Shown piece after piece: positions 50,845 to 60,338 of a DNA stretch of 64,000 bases. The position numbers were made by a program, and so were the translations under genes. This stretch comes from Oceanobacillus salinisoli (GTDB lineage: Bacteria > Bacillota > Bacilli > Bacillales > Amphibacillaceae). The stretch covers positions 1 to 64,000 of the forward strand of contig NZ_WOFB01000018.1 of NCBI RefSeq assembly GCF_009733865.1, given 5' to 3'. Under the pieces are notes generated by a model that saw only the letters and a program-made list of their open reading frames with translations, was not told the origin of the DNA and searched no databases. Position 1 is the stretch's first letter. Each line of letters begins with the position of its first letter.

Positions 50845-53800
50845 ATGCTGAAACGAATCACAGTTATATTAGCAGCAATTGTATTAGCATTCAGTCATTT
50901 TTCATTTACAGCAAGCGCACAAACTATCGATGTACCAGAATTATCAGCAACCAAAGATCAACTATCGATTGACAACCTAGAAAAAACGGTGGATCCGAAC
51001 AAAGAGGTTAGGATCATCGTTGAGTTAGATGGAGAAGCTCCAATTGAAGAGGCGACAAAACGTGGCGTGAAATATGATGAACTTTCCCAAGGGGAGAAAA
51101 AGCGTCTGGAGAACGCTGCGAAAGGCAAGCAAAATAATGTAAAAAATAAGATGAAAGAAAAAAATATTAATGCCAAATTTTTCAATGAATATACGGCAGT
51201 TGTAAATGGGTTTAGTGCAGAAGTAAGACAGGGTGATCTGCAGGAAATTGAGTCCATTCCAGAAGTAAAAGGTGTCTATATTTCCAACCAATATGAACGC
51301 CCTGAAGAAGAGCCAGACATGAGATACAGTAAGGAATTGGTGGAAGCACAGGCAGCTTGGCGTGATTATGAATTTAAAGGGGAAGGGATGGTCGTTGGAA
51401 TTATTGACTCCGGTAACGATCCCAGCCACAGAGATATGGTCCTTTCCGATAACACCACTGCGGAACTAACGGAAGAGGAAGTCAATGAAATCATTGCTGA
51501 GGAAGACCTTCCTGGGCTGTACTACACGGAAAAAATTCCTTATGGTTACAACTATATGGATAAAGACCATATTATATATGAAAATTATCCTGGCTCAAAC
51601 CACGGCATGCACGTAGGTGGTACAGTGGCAGCCAATGGGGATGAGGAAAATGGTGGTATCCAAGGGGTGGCACCAGAAGCGCAATTATTGGCGTTGAAAG
51701 TTTTCGGAAATGATCCAGAAGTTCCGTACACCTATGGGGATGTGTACATTAAAGCAATTGATGACGCAATTAAATTAGGTGCGGACGTATTGAACATGAG
51801 TCTTGGTTCGACAGCCGGCTTTGTTAATCCAGAGTCACCAGAACAGCAAGCTGTATCCCGGGCAGTGGATAATGGTGTATTAATGTCCATTTCTGGAGGA
51901 AACTCTGCCTTATTCGGTGATGGCTATTTCTATCCATATGCATCCAATCCTGATTATGGGGTATCCGGATCACCTGGGGTTGCCTATGATTCTTTGCAGG
52001 TAGCATCTTTTGAAAATTCCTATATGGATGTGGACGCGCTAGAATATTCTATCGATGGAGAATCAGGAACTGCTGGTTTCTTATCTGCAGGCAGTGTACA
52101 TCCGAATGATGTCGCGCAAAAAGAATTTGAAGTGGTCGAAGCAGGGCTTGGATATCCGGAAGATTTTGAAGGAAAAGATGTCGAAGGAAAATATGCACTG
52201 ATCCAGCGCGGGGAAATTTCCTTTGTTGATAAAACATTAAACGCACAAGATGCTGGAGCGGCAGGTGTGATTATTTATAACAATGAAGATGGAATGATCA
52301 ACATGGCAACGAGTCCTGACATCGTGATTCCGCAATTGTTCTTGGCAAAAGCGGACGGCAATCGTCTTGCAGATGCGGCTGCAAGTGGACAGGCTGTTAC
52401 CATTGAATTTAATGGGAACATGACGAGTATTCCAAATCCAGCGGCTGGTGAGATGAGTGATTTCAGTTCTTGGGGATTAACACCAAATCTTGATTTCAAA
52501 CCAGAAATTACTGCACCAGGCGGACAAATTTTATCAACATTAAATAATGACGAATACGGTTTAATGAGCGGTACGTCAATGGCAGCCCCACATGTATCAG
52601 GTGGTGGTGCATTAGTGCTGGAACGTGTAGATGAGGAATTTGGCTATACTGGTGCAGAACGTGTACTACTTACGAAAAATCTATTAATGAACACATCCGA
52701 GCCAGTAGAATTTGGTGGAGTAAATGTATCTCCACGTCGTCAAGGTGCTGGTTTAATGCAATTGCACAGCGCACTTTCGACACCAGTAGTGGTAACGGAA
52801 TCGGAAACTGGAGAAGCGAAAGTCGCATTGAAGGAAGTAACGGAAAATGAAGTAAGCTTTGAATTAACAGCGGAAAACTTCACAGACGAAGCAGTAACCT
52901 ATGAAGTGGAAGCAAATGCGCAGACAGATACACCAGTTAACGCTGGAATTATCGTAAGTGCTCCGAATTTATTCCCTGCATTGGAATTAGACGGAGTTGC
53001 AACGGTAAATGGTGAGGCTGTAAGTACAGTGGAAGTTCCAGCAAACGGACAAGCAACCTTTAAAGTAACATTGGATGTGAGTGAATGGGATGAGTCGCTA
53101 ACCAATTACTTTGAAAATGGTTATTGGTTAGATGGTTTTGTCACGTTAACGGACTCAACTGATACGAACCCACAATTAACAGTTCCATTTGCAGGCTTCA
53201 AAGGAGAATGGGACGCGGCACCAATTATTGATACACCAATGTGGGATCCAATGAGCTATTACGGGATGACTGGTGTGGTTACATCTCTTGGTGACGATGG
53301 CTATGGATACTTGGGATATGATGTAGCAACAGAAGGCTATAATCCTGAAAAAATCGCCTTCTCACCAAATGGCGATGGAACCCAGGATGATGCGCTACTG
53401 ATTCTATCATTCTTAAGAAATGCCAAAGAAGCGAACTTCCATGTGTTAGATGAAAATGGTAATGTAGTAGAAACCTTGGCTACGGAGTCCTACTTACCTA
53501 AAGATTACTATGACAGTGGCTATGGAACTTTTTATAAATTGTCTCCAGAATGGGCATGGGGCGGTACGATTGACGGTAAACCTGCCCCTGAAGGACAATA
53601 TTATTTACAAGTCGAAGCGGTCATCGACTTTGAAGGTGCCGAATCACAAACATTCGAACTCCCGATTCTATTAGATACAGAAGCGCCAGAAGTCGAAGCG
53701 GATATCAACCGTGGTGCGCGTGAAGTAGTATTGGAAGTTGCAGATGAAGCTGGAAGCGGAATTGCGGAATGGTATGTACATGTTGATGGTGAATCGGTAA

Positions 53801-53961
53801 CAGACGGTGAACCAATTATCGATGAAACCACTTATGAATTAACAGATATTCAACCAAATCAGGTGGTGGAAGTGATAGCTGTTGACTTTGCTGGTAACGT
53901 TACAGAGGAAGTTGTGATGGGGCCAAAAGGGAAGGCACATGGTAAGAAAAAGGGAAATTAG
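50845..53961 (+). CDS. Large secreted subtilisin-family protease (Vpr-like)
   Basis: Extracellular S8 protease, 1038 aa. Signal peptide about 1-25 (FTASA), I9-type propeptide about 55-150, triad Asp188 (IIDSGND), His256 (NHGMHVGG) and Ser578 (SGTSMAAPHVSGG), oxyanion Asn353 (GGNSA). A PA domain is inserted at about 430-540. After the catalytic part come Fn3/C5a-peptidase-like beta domains and a Big/FlgD-like segment (EKIAFSPNGDGTQDDA). The C-terminus is short and basic (KGKAHGKKKGN), without LPXTG or SLH. GGGGGAG precedes the ATG. Confidence 0.92.
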   Translation: MLKRITVILAAIVLAFSHFSFTASAQTIDVPELSATKDQLSIDNLEKTVDPNKEVRIIVELDGEAPIEEATKRGVKYDELSQGEKKRLENAAKGKQNNVKNKMKEKNINAKFFNEYTAVVNGFSAEVRQGDLQEIESIPEVKGVYISNQYERPEEEPDMRYSKELVEAQAAWRDYEFKGEGMVVGIIDSGNDPSHRDMVLSDNTTAELTEEEVNEIIAEEDLPGLYYTEKIPYGYNYMDKDHIIYENYPGSNHGMHVGGTVAANGDEENGGIQGVAPEAQLLALKVFGNDPEVPYTYGDVYIKAIDDAIKLGADVLNMSLGSTAGFVNPESPEQQAVSRAVDNGVLMSISGGNSALFGDGYFYPYASNPDYGVSGSPGVAYDSLQVASFENSYMDVDALEYSIDGESGTAGFLSAGSVHPNDVAQKEFEVVEAGLGYPEDFEGKDVEGKYALIQRGEISFVDKTLNAQDAGAAGVIIYNNEDGMINMATSPDIVIPQLFLAKADGNRLADAAASGQAVTIEFNGNMTSIPNPAAGEMSDFSSWGLTPNLDFKPEITAPGGQILSTLNNDEYGLMSGTSMAAPHVSGGGALVLERVDEEFGYTGAERVLLTKNLLMNTSEPVEFGGVNVSPRRQGAGLMQLHSALSTPVVVTESETGEAKVALKEVTENEVSFELTAENFTDEAVTYEVEANAQTDTPVNAGIIVSAPNLFPALELDGVATVNGEAVSTVEVPANGQATFKVTLDVSEWDESLTNYFENGYWLDGFVTLTDSTDTNPQLTVPFAGFKGEWDAAPIIDTPMWDPMSYYGMTGVVTSLGDDGYGYLGYDVATEGYNPEKIAFSPNGDGTQDDALLILSFLRNAKEANFHVLDENGNVVETLATESYLPKDYYDSGYGTFYKLSPEWAWGGTIDGKPAPEGQYYLQVEAVIDFEGAESQTFELPILLDTEAPEVEADINRGAREVVLEVADEAGSGIAEWYVHVDGESVTDGEPIIDETTYELTDIQPNQVVEVIAVDFAGNVTEEVVMGPKGKAHGKKKGN

Positions 53962-53969
53962 GTAATGGA

Positions 53970-54005
53970 AGGCTGGTGCTCGCAGGAGTGCCAGCTTGTT
54001 TTTTT
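53970..54005 (+). terminator. Terminator of the large protease gene
   Basis: GCTGGTGCTC (53972-53981) pairs with GAGTGCCAGC (53986-53995) over GCAG, with two wobbles, followed by TTGTTTTTTT. Confidence 0.9.
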
Positions 54006-54135
54006 GGATAGGGTGGATTGAGATTGGTGTTTCGTTAATCTTTGGGAGTAGGATTTTTTTACTGCAAGTATGTAGTGATAACAACAAAAATCCTCTATAA
54101 TAAACATACACATACCATAACAGAGGAGCGTCCCC

Positions 54136-56610
54136 ATGCCAATTCAACCCAAATTCCAAATCGGCCGACAGAACCGTCAATACATTACAACGAAAAAATT
54201 CACGGACCGTGAATTGCCACGGAAAGCCTTTTTTGAAAAGCTTAACGACATGAAGCAGCGAACGGAGGACCAAGCATATGATGTCCTCATGTACTACGGT
54301 GTAGGCGGGATAGGAAAGTCCAGCCTGATGAAGCAGTTAAAGCTAGAGCTGAAGGAAGCGGAGCCCAATGCAGTTTACACTTCCATCGACCTGAAAGATA
54401 CTACCTTTCACCATCCTGCACGTGCATTGCTTGAGCTTGTACGTGAAGTGAGGGCCGAGCAAAAAATCAAATTTCCCCATTTTGAGATTGCCTATTCGAT
54501 TTACTTTTACAAACGGAACCCAGACATTTCCTATAATGAAAAGAAGCTACCATTCGAGAAGGAACTGGATATTATGGGCACCATTGTATCGACACTGGAT
54601 GGAATGGGGATTGCTGGAACGGTGTCAGGGATCGTTGGGAAAATTTATGACTCAAAGAAAAACTGGAGTCTCGATAAAGAAGTAAAGTCCTATCTCAAAG
54701 AACTGGAAAACAACAGCGTCCAGGAAATTGAAGAACAGCTTATAGCCTTTTTTGCTTATGATTTGCAAAAAGCAATTGCTAAACACCACATCCCAAGTAC
54801 AATCATTTTCCTGGATACATTTGAAGCACTATGGTCCGGATTAAGCAATAAGACAACTGTCCACACGAAGGATAAGTGGGTTCGTGACTTAATCGGTTCC
54901 CTTCCGAATGTACTGTTTGTGATTTGCGGGCGGGAGTATTTGGAATGGGAAAAATACGATGCCGATTGGAAAGAAATAATTCATCATCACATGATTGAAA
55001 ATCTCGGTTACGAAGATGCGGCATCCTTTCTTGAACATTGCGGTATCGAGGAAAAAGCAATCCGCGATAAGATGATTGATTCCAGTGGTGGTTATCCATA
55101 TCATTTGGACTTATCGGTCGATACCTATTTCGAAATGAAAAATCGCGGAGAAACAATGGACGTGGACCGATTTGGTTCCAACCAGCGCGAAATCCTGGAT
55201 CGATTCCTGCAATATTTGACGGATTATGAAATAGAGACATTGAAAATCATGTCTATTCCAAGATTTTACAATAGAGATGTGTTTGAGCATTTATTAACGA
55301 AACACCCGACTGGCTACTCCATCACGAAATATGATGATTTTAATAAATTTTCCTTTATCACGAAGGAGTTCGGTAAACTCTTTATTCATTCACTCATGCG
55401 CCAAGGAATGCTTGCGTATACAAGTGATGATTTGGTCCAGATGGTTCATGAGACAGTGGCTGCGTATTACCGCGGAAAATTTGAGGTATATAGAGAATCC
55501 GGAGTGAGTAAGGGAAAAGAAATGCAGGCCTTTGCCGAGTATATTTTCCATAAAAAAGCAGCTCTCGACCAGCAGGAGTTCGTGGACTGGCTGGCAATCG
55601 ATTGTTTGGAAATGTTAAGAAAACTTCAGCTGCGCGGGGAGTCACGCTTCTTAAGGGAAACACTTGGAGATCTCCATGCAGAACTCGGTGCTAAAGCATT
55701 AGGAATCGGTCTCACACAAATTTTAGTGGATATGGTTCATTTAAATGGCGAGTATGATGCAGCTATTTCCATTATTGATGAATACTTAGAGGACTTAAGC
55801 ACAAAAGAGATTCTCGCATCACCAGAGTCTGCTCATTTGGCCGTACGAAAAGTGCATCATCAAATGTTCTCTAAGCCAGTAGATGGGTTAATAGCAGAGC
55901 TTTTAAACCTGGAACCGGAGTTAGCTACAAAAAACTGGCCAAACGAATACAATGAATTGTTATTTATGATCGGTGGAAACCTGGGCGTATTATCCGGTGA
56001 TTTACAGCTCAGCCGGAAATGGCTCGTTACATCCATTCGCTATGCAGAAAAACATAATCAATTAAACTACCATTGCCGAGCACTTCGTAAATATGTAGAT
56101 GTCCTGAAAATTAATGGACATCTTAAATGGGCGAAGGAGTTCTGCGAAAAAGGAATCAAAATCGCCCAGGCAGGCGGCTATGAACGCTACGAATCTATCT
56201 TAGTGTGTACGCTTGCTGATGTTTATCGAATGGAAGGTAAATTTGATATTGCTGAGGAGTTGCTCGATAAAGCAATGGAAATGATTAAGAAAGTCGGCAT
56301 TAAAGGCTGGATTGGCCATATTCACTCCACCTATGCAGAAATGCTTTTCCAAAAAGGCGCTTACCAGGAAGCGGCTCAGAAGTGGCAGGAGACCTTGTCG
56401 ATTTATAAGGAGCTCGGATTAAAATGGGGCTTAATTATTGGAAATATAGGGTTGGAGCGCTGCTATTTGAAAGGTGCCGACATAGAAACAAAGGAGCCCA
56501 TTCACTATTGGCAGGAGGAAGCAGAACGACTGAATTACCGGAGAGAGGTAGAATTGATAGAGGAGCTGGGACGAGGGGAGTTAGCGGTGTTGCCTTTGGC
56601 TTATTTATAA
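54136..56610 (+). CDS. STAND-like P-loop NTPase with helical-repeat C-terminus
   Basis: 824-aa cytosolic protein. Walker A GVGGIGKSS at 55-63, Walker B IIFLDTFEALW with Asp227, sensor VLFVICGREYLEW, and the STAND-type GxP motif SGGYPYHL (Gly319-Pro321). A winged-helix region lies at about 350-450 and TPR-like helices from about 520 to 800 (LSRKWLVTSIRYAEKHNQ, DIAEELLDKAMEMI, EAAQKWQETLSIYKELG). No separate effector domain is visible at either end. Such proteins can be MalT-like regulators or phage-defence sensors; nothing adjacent decides. AGAGGAG precedes the ATG. Confidence 0.8.
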   Translation: MPIQPKFQIGRQNRQYITTKKFTDRELPRKAFFEKLNDMKQRTEDQAYDVLMYYGVGGIGKSSLMKQLKLELKEAEPNAVYTSIDLKDTTFHHPARALLELVREVRAEQKIKFPHFEIAYSIYFYKRNPDISYNEKKLPFEKELDIMGTIVSTLDGMGIAGTVSGIVGKIYDSKKNWSLDKEVKSYLKELENNSVQEIEEQLIAFFAYDLQKAIAKHHIPSTIIFLDTFEALWSGLSNKTTVHTKDKWVRDLIGSLPNVLFVICGREYLEWEKYDADWKEIIHHHMIENLGYEDAASFLEHCGIEEKAIRDKMIDSSGGYPYHLDLSVDTYFEMKNRGETMDVDRFGSNQREILDRFLQYLTDYEIETLKIMSIPRFYNRDVFEHLLTKHPTGYSITKYDDFNKFSFITKEFGKLFIHSLMRQGMLAYTSDDLVQMVHETVAAYYRGKFEVYRESGVSKGKEMQAFAEYIFHKKAALDQQEFVDWLAIDCLEMLRKLQLRGESRFLRETLGDLHAELGAKALGIGLTQILVDMVHLNGEYDAAISIIDEYLEDLSTKEILASPESAHLAVRKVHHQMFSKPVDGLIAELLNLEPELATKNWPNEYNELLFMIGGNLGVLSGDLQLSRKWLVTSIRYAEKHNQLNYHCRALRKYVDVLKINGHLKWAKEFCEKGIKIAQAGGYERYESILVCTLADVYRMEGKFDIAEELLDKAMEMIKKVGIKGWIGHIHSTYAEMLFQKGAYQEAAQKWQETLSIYKELGLKWGLIIGNIGLERCYLKGADIETKEPIHYWQEEAERLNYRREVELIEELGRGELAVLPLAYL

Positions 56611-56699
56611 ATGCTTAATAGAGGGATTCTCGTAGGAGGCTCCTTCTAGGAAAGGCCTTGTTAAAAGTTGGAGGAGTGTGCGCTGCCTGGGAATCGCCG

Positions 56700-56830
56700 C
56701 GAGTACGACGAGAAATCGAGCGGGTATGCGCGGAAAACGTACGAGAATGGGCAGAAATCGAGCGAGCTCATCCGAAAGTCGAGCGACCACGCCGAGGAAT
56801 CGAGCGACAACCCGTCAAATCGAGCGAGTG
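56700..56830. repeat. AAATCGAGCGAG 20-21 bp repeats (family E)
   Basis: Cores AATCGAG/AGTCGAG start at 56714, 56756, 56777, 56798 and 56818, about 21 bp apart. Same core as at 1183-1440. The overlapping open frames are repeat artefacts. Confidence 0.8.
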
Positions 56831-57325
56831 CATAATTCAGCCTTCGCGCGGATAATTCAGCGCTCCCGCCGATAATTCAGCCTTCGCGCGGATAATTCAG
56901 CGGTCGTGCCGATAATTCAGCCTTCGCGCGGATAATTCAGCGCTCCCAGCGATAATTCAGCCTTCACACGAATAATTCAGCGCTCGCGTGGATAATTCAG
57001 CCTTCGTACGATAAATCAGCGCTCGTGCCGATAATTCAGCCTTCGCACGCATAAATCAGCGGTCGTGCCGATAATTAAGCCTTCGCACGAATAATTCAGC
57101 ACTCGTGCCGAAAATTCAGCCTTCGCGCGGATAATTCGGCACTCCCAGCGATAATTCAGCCTTCACACGAATAATTCAGCGCTCGGACGGATAATTCAGC
57201 CTTCGCACGAATAAATCAGCGGTCGTACCGATAATTCAGCCTTCGCACGAATAATTCAGCGCTCCCGCCGATAAATCAGCCTTCACGCGCAAAATTCAGC
57301 CCTTCCGCCCCATAATTCAGTCATC
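56831..57325. repeat. GATAATTCAGC 20-bp array with 40-bp dimer unit (family D)
   Basis: About 24 units of 20 bp. GATAATTCAGCGCTCCCGCC-like units alternate with GATAATTCAGCCTTCGCGCG-like units, giving a 40-bp higher-order repeat. Read on the minus strand the core is GCTGAATTATC, close to family C (GCTGAATTAAT), so this is that family reversed and GC-enriched. About 130 featureless bases follow before the next gene. Confidence 0.93.
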
Positions 57326-57455
57326 CCCACACACAACCTTCATCCTACTCCCAAAGACCCAAAAATCTTAACCGCAAAATTACAAAAATTCACCATCCTA
57401 TTTACACCCAACTTTTATACTAAATAATAGTAGAAATAATAGGGAGGGACTGTAT

Positions 57456-59179
57456 ATGAAGATGAAAAAGAAAGTGTTTACAGGGGTTGCGGCTGCTACG
57501 ATTCTATTAGCGGGGCAACCATTTAATGTTCTGGCGGAAAAACCGGAAATCCCGAAATTCGAGGACAAGCCACCGTTGTTCCAGTATCAGAATGATGACG
57601 CAAGCCAAAATCTTAAGGTGACACAGGTTGCCCAGTATGATAGTGGAGTAGGTGAAGGTGGAACGGAAATTATGGCCTATGATGCTGAACTCCAAAGGGC
57701 ATTTATCACGAACGGGGAAGAGGCAGCTGTTGATATTCTATCATTTCGTGATCTCAAATCCGGAAAATATACACAAGTGGACTCGAAACAGCGTGTGTAT
57801 CTAGCTGATTTTGGAATAGAGGAAGTAGACGACATTACAAGCATTGCATCCCACCCGACGAAAGACGTCATTGCCATATCAGCTGTCAGTGATCCAAAAA
57901 CAGATCCTGGGTATATCGTTTTCGCAACGAAAGACGGGGAATATCTCACACATAATCAAGTAGGAGCCCTGCCGGATATGGTCACATTTACACCGGACGG
58001 AACGAAAGCAATCGTGGCTAATGAAGGCGAGCCGAGTGAGGATTATTCTGTTGACCCAGAGGGAACCATCTCGATTATTGATATAACCGGAAATCCAGCA
58101 GAATATGAAGTGAAAACCTTGAACTTTGATGGAGTGCCACTTGATGAGAATGTTCGTATCAGCTCAAAAGGGACGACCCAACAGCAATTAGAACCTGAAT
58201 ACGTTGCTGTTTCCGAAGACAGTAAAACGGCGTATGTTGCCCTTCAGGAAAACAATGCCATTGCAACAGTGGACCTGGAAAATGAAGAAATTCTACATGT
58301 TAAAGGGCTTGGCGTAAAAGATCACTCACTCACGGGAAATGAACTGGATGCCATCGACAACAATGAAATGAAAATTGAAAAACAGCCACTTCTCGGATAC
58401 TACATGCCAGATGCGGTTGATACGTTCCAAGGAGCGGATGGAAGAATGTATATCCTGACACCGAATGAAGGAGATGCCCGGGACTATGATGGGTATTCAG
58501 AGGAAGCGAAAGTTAGAGATATCATCGATCAAATCCAATTAAATGCTGACCATTATGCAGGCTATACCCAGGAAGAGTTGGATGAAGCGGTAGAAAACGG
58601 TTTGCTGGAGCGTTTAGGAGGAACGAACATCACCCTTGAAAACGGGCAAAACGAGGATGGTGTCTATAAATCTCTCCACACATACGGCGCACGGAGCTTT
58701 TCGATGCGGAAACGATGGAACTCGTTTTTGATAGTGGAAGTGACTTCGAGCAAATTGTTGCAGAAGCACTGCCAGAGCATTTTAACACGGATAATGATGA
58801 ACTCAAATTTGACGGCCGAAGCGATTCGAAAGGACCGGAACCAGAAACCGTTGTTTATGGAAAAGTGGAGGGAACTCCATATGCATTCATTGCACTCGAG
58901 CGGTTCAGCGGGATCTTGGTTTATGACCTTTCCAATCCAACAGAACCAGAATTCGCCTCACTCATCTCGAGCCGGGACTTTACCGAAGATGTAGTTGGGG
59001 ATGTTTCACCAGAAGGATTGCAATTTATTCCAGCTGAGGAAAGCCCTACGAAAAAAGCCATGCTTGCAGCAACCCATGAAGTTTCCGGAACCGTTGCGGT
59101 GTATGAGTTTAACGGAAAAGATATTACAGGCCCGGTAAAAGAGCAGAATGATAATCAAAGCTTTAATAAGAATAGGTGA
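57456..59179 (+). pseudogene. Choice-of-anchor I family secreted protein, frameshifted
   Basis: The first frame (57456 to about 58700) encodes a signal peptide (ending LAEKP near residue 29) and a beta-propeller-like protein (SIIDITGNPAEYEVKTL, YILTPNEGDARDYDGYSEE) of the choice-of-anchor I type. After GARSFS at about 58701 the reading continues in another frame as DAETMELVFDSGSDFEQIV and runs to 59179, ending without an obvious anchor. Inserting CTTTTCG next to the existing CTTTTCG would restore GARSFSLFDAETM, so a 7-bp slippage deletion is the likely cause. AGGGAGGG precedes the ATG. Sequencing error cannot be excluded. Confidence 0.75.
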
Positions 59180-59186
59180 TAAGATC

Positions 59187-59279
59187 ATGAACAGAAAATA
59201 CATTTATTTAATCTCATTCCCAATCGTATTAGCAGCATTTCTATCCAAAAGAAAAACGACATATATCCGAATTGCTTAA
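59187..59279 (+). CDS. Possible 30-aa hydrophobic peptide
   Basis: MNRKYIYLISFPIVLAAFLS followed by a basic tail KRKTTYIRIA; AGGTGAT lies 7 bases before the ATG. It directly follows the frameshifted gene. It reads as a single membrane helix with charged ends, but so short a frame may be chance. No homologue recognised. Confidence 0.25.
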   Translation: MNRKYIYLISFPIVLAAFLSKRKTTYIRIA

Positions 59280-59282
59280 AAG

Positions 59283-59340
59283 CGGACAAGCTGGCTCGGT
59301 GAAAGGATTTAATATCTTTCAACAGTCAGCCTGTTTTTTT
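59283..59340 (+). terminator. Terminator after the frameshifted gene
   Basis: Inner stem TGAAAG/CTTTCA and outer GGCT/AGCC with further weak pairs (ACA/TGT), then a seven-base T-run. Confidence 0.65.
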
Positions 59341-59432
59341 ACATATACTTCAACCTAAGGTAACCAGAATTTAATAAACTTCATCTATACTGAATAGTAA
59401 GGCAACGATGACAGTCCGGAAAGGGGTATTTC

Positions 59433-60167
59433 ATGAAAACAAGAGGGATTGCACATCGCGGGTATTCTGCCAAGTATCCGGAGAATACGATGTCCGCGTT
59501 TCAGGCTGCGATTGACTTAGGTTTTACCCATATGGAAATGGATGTTCACTTAAGTAAAGATGGCGTTCCAGTTGTCATGCATGATCATACGGTGGACCGA
59601 ATGACCGATGGCAAGGGGGAAATACGCGACTATACCGTCGATGAATTGAAGCAGATGACCATCCATAACTATGAAAAAATCCCGACGTTAGAAGAGGCAT
59701 TGCTACTCGCGAAAGATAAGATCATCGTCTCCATTGAATTGAAAAATACGAACCTTTATAACGGGCTGGAAGAACAAGTTTATGAAGTAATACAGAAAGT
59801 CAATATGTTAGAGCAAGTGTATATTATCTCCTTCCATCATAAAGCACTGGCAAAAATGAGGAGGATTTCAAAGGATATCAAAATAGGTCTATTAGTAAAT
59901 AAAGTGTTTCGATCACACTTCCGACTTATCCAAGAAATCGGTGCGGAGTATTTTGCAGTGAGATACGCAGCACTGAAGGAAAAGCATATTCGAGCATGTG
60001 AAGAGCTGGGATTGAAGCTGATTGTATGGACGGTTAATTCGGTGGAACAGATGAGAAAGGTGAGCCAAATTCCATCCATCCTAATCACTACAGATGAGTT
60101 GGAGAAGTATAAATGGATTTATGATGATTTAAGCGAAAATGGAAATGTAAATTTGGCAGGAATGTAA
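59433..60167 (+). CDS. Glycerophosphodiester phosphodiesterase
   Basis: GDPD-family enzyme hydrolysing glycerophosphodiesters to glycerol 3-phosphate and an alcohol. 244 aa, no signal peptide, so cytosolic (UgpQ-like). Catalytic motifs IAHRGYSAKYPENTMSAF and EMDVHLSKDGVPVVMHDHTVDRMTDGKG provide the histidines and metal-binding Glu/Asp. GGAAAGGGG precedes the ATG; a perfect terminator follows. Confidence 0.93.
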   Translation: MKTRGIAHRGYSAKYPENTMSAFQAAIDLGFTHMEMDVHLSKDGVPVVMHDHTVDRMTDGKGEIRDYTVDELKQMTIHNYEKIPTLEEALLLAKDKIIVSIELKNTNLYNGLEEQVYEVIQKVNMLEQVYIISFHHKALAKMRRISKDIKIGLLVNKVFRSHFRLIQEIGAEYFAVRYAALKEKHIRACEELGLKLIVWTVNSVEQMRKVSQIPSILITTDELEKYKWIYDDLSENGNVNLAGM

Positions 60168-60206
60168 ATGAAAGATATTCTCCTCAAAAACGTACGTAAA
60201 CATCAT

Positions 60207-60238
60207 AAAACCCCTTGTTATGTGTAACAAGGGGTTTT
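60207..60238. terminator. Terminator after glycerophosphodiesterase gene
   Basis: AAAACCCCTTGTTA pairs perfectly with TAACAAGGGGTTTT over TGTG. Symmetric, so it could act both ways. Confidence 0.93.
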
Positions 60239-60273
60239 AATTTTATAAGTAACATAATTGAAAAGAACTTATA

Positions 60274-60302
60274 TTTATCATAAACTTACCTTTTATGATA
60301 AA
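60274..60302 (+). promoter_or_regulatory. Candidate operator upstream of the glycan cluster
   Basis: TTTATCATAAA (60274-60284) and TTTATGATAAA (60292-60302) form a perfect 11-bp inverted repeat with a 7-bp spacer, 37 bases before the first glycosyltransferase. It overlaps the likely -10 (GATAAAAT), as an operator would. Confidence 0.4.
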
Positions 60303-60338
60303 ATATTAAAGTATGTATAAATCATAGGAGCGTATTCC

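Noticed and set aside
56658-56875. Two overlapping Arg/Glu-rich open frames after the STAND gene
   Set aside because: They are read-through of the AAATCGAGCG repeats; no ribosome binding site and no protein-like pattern.
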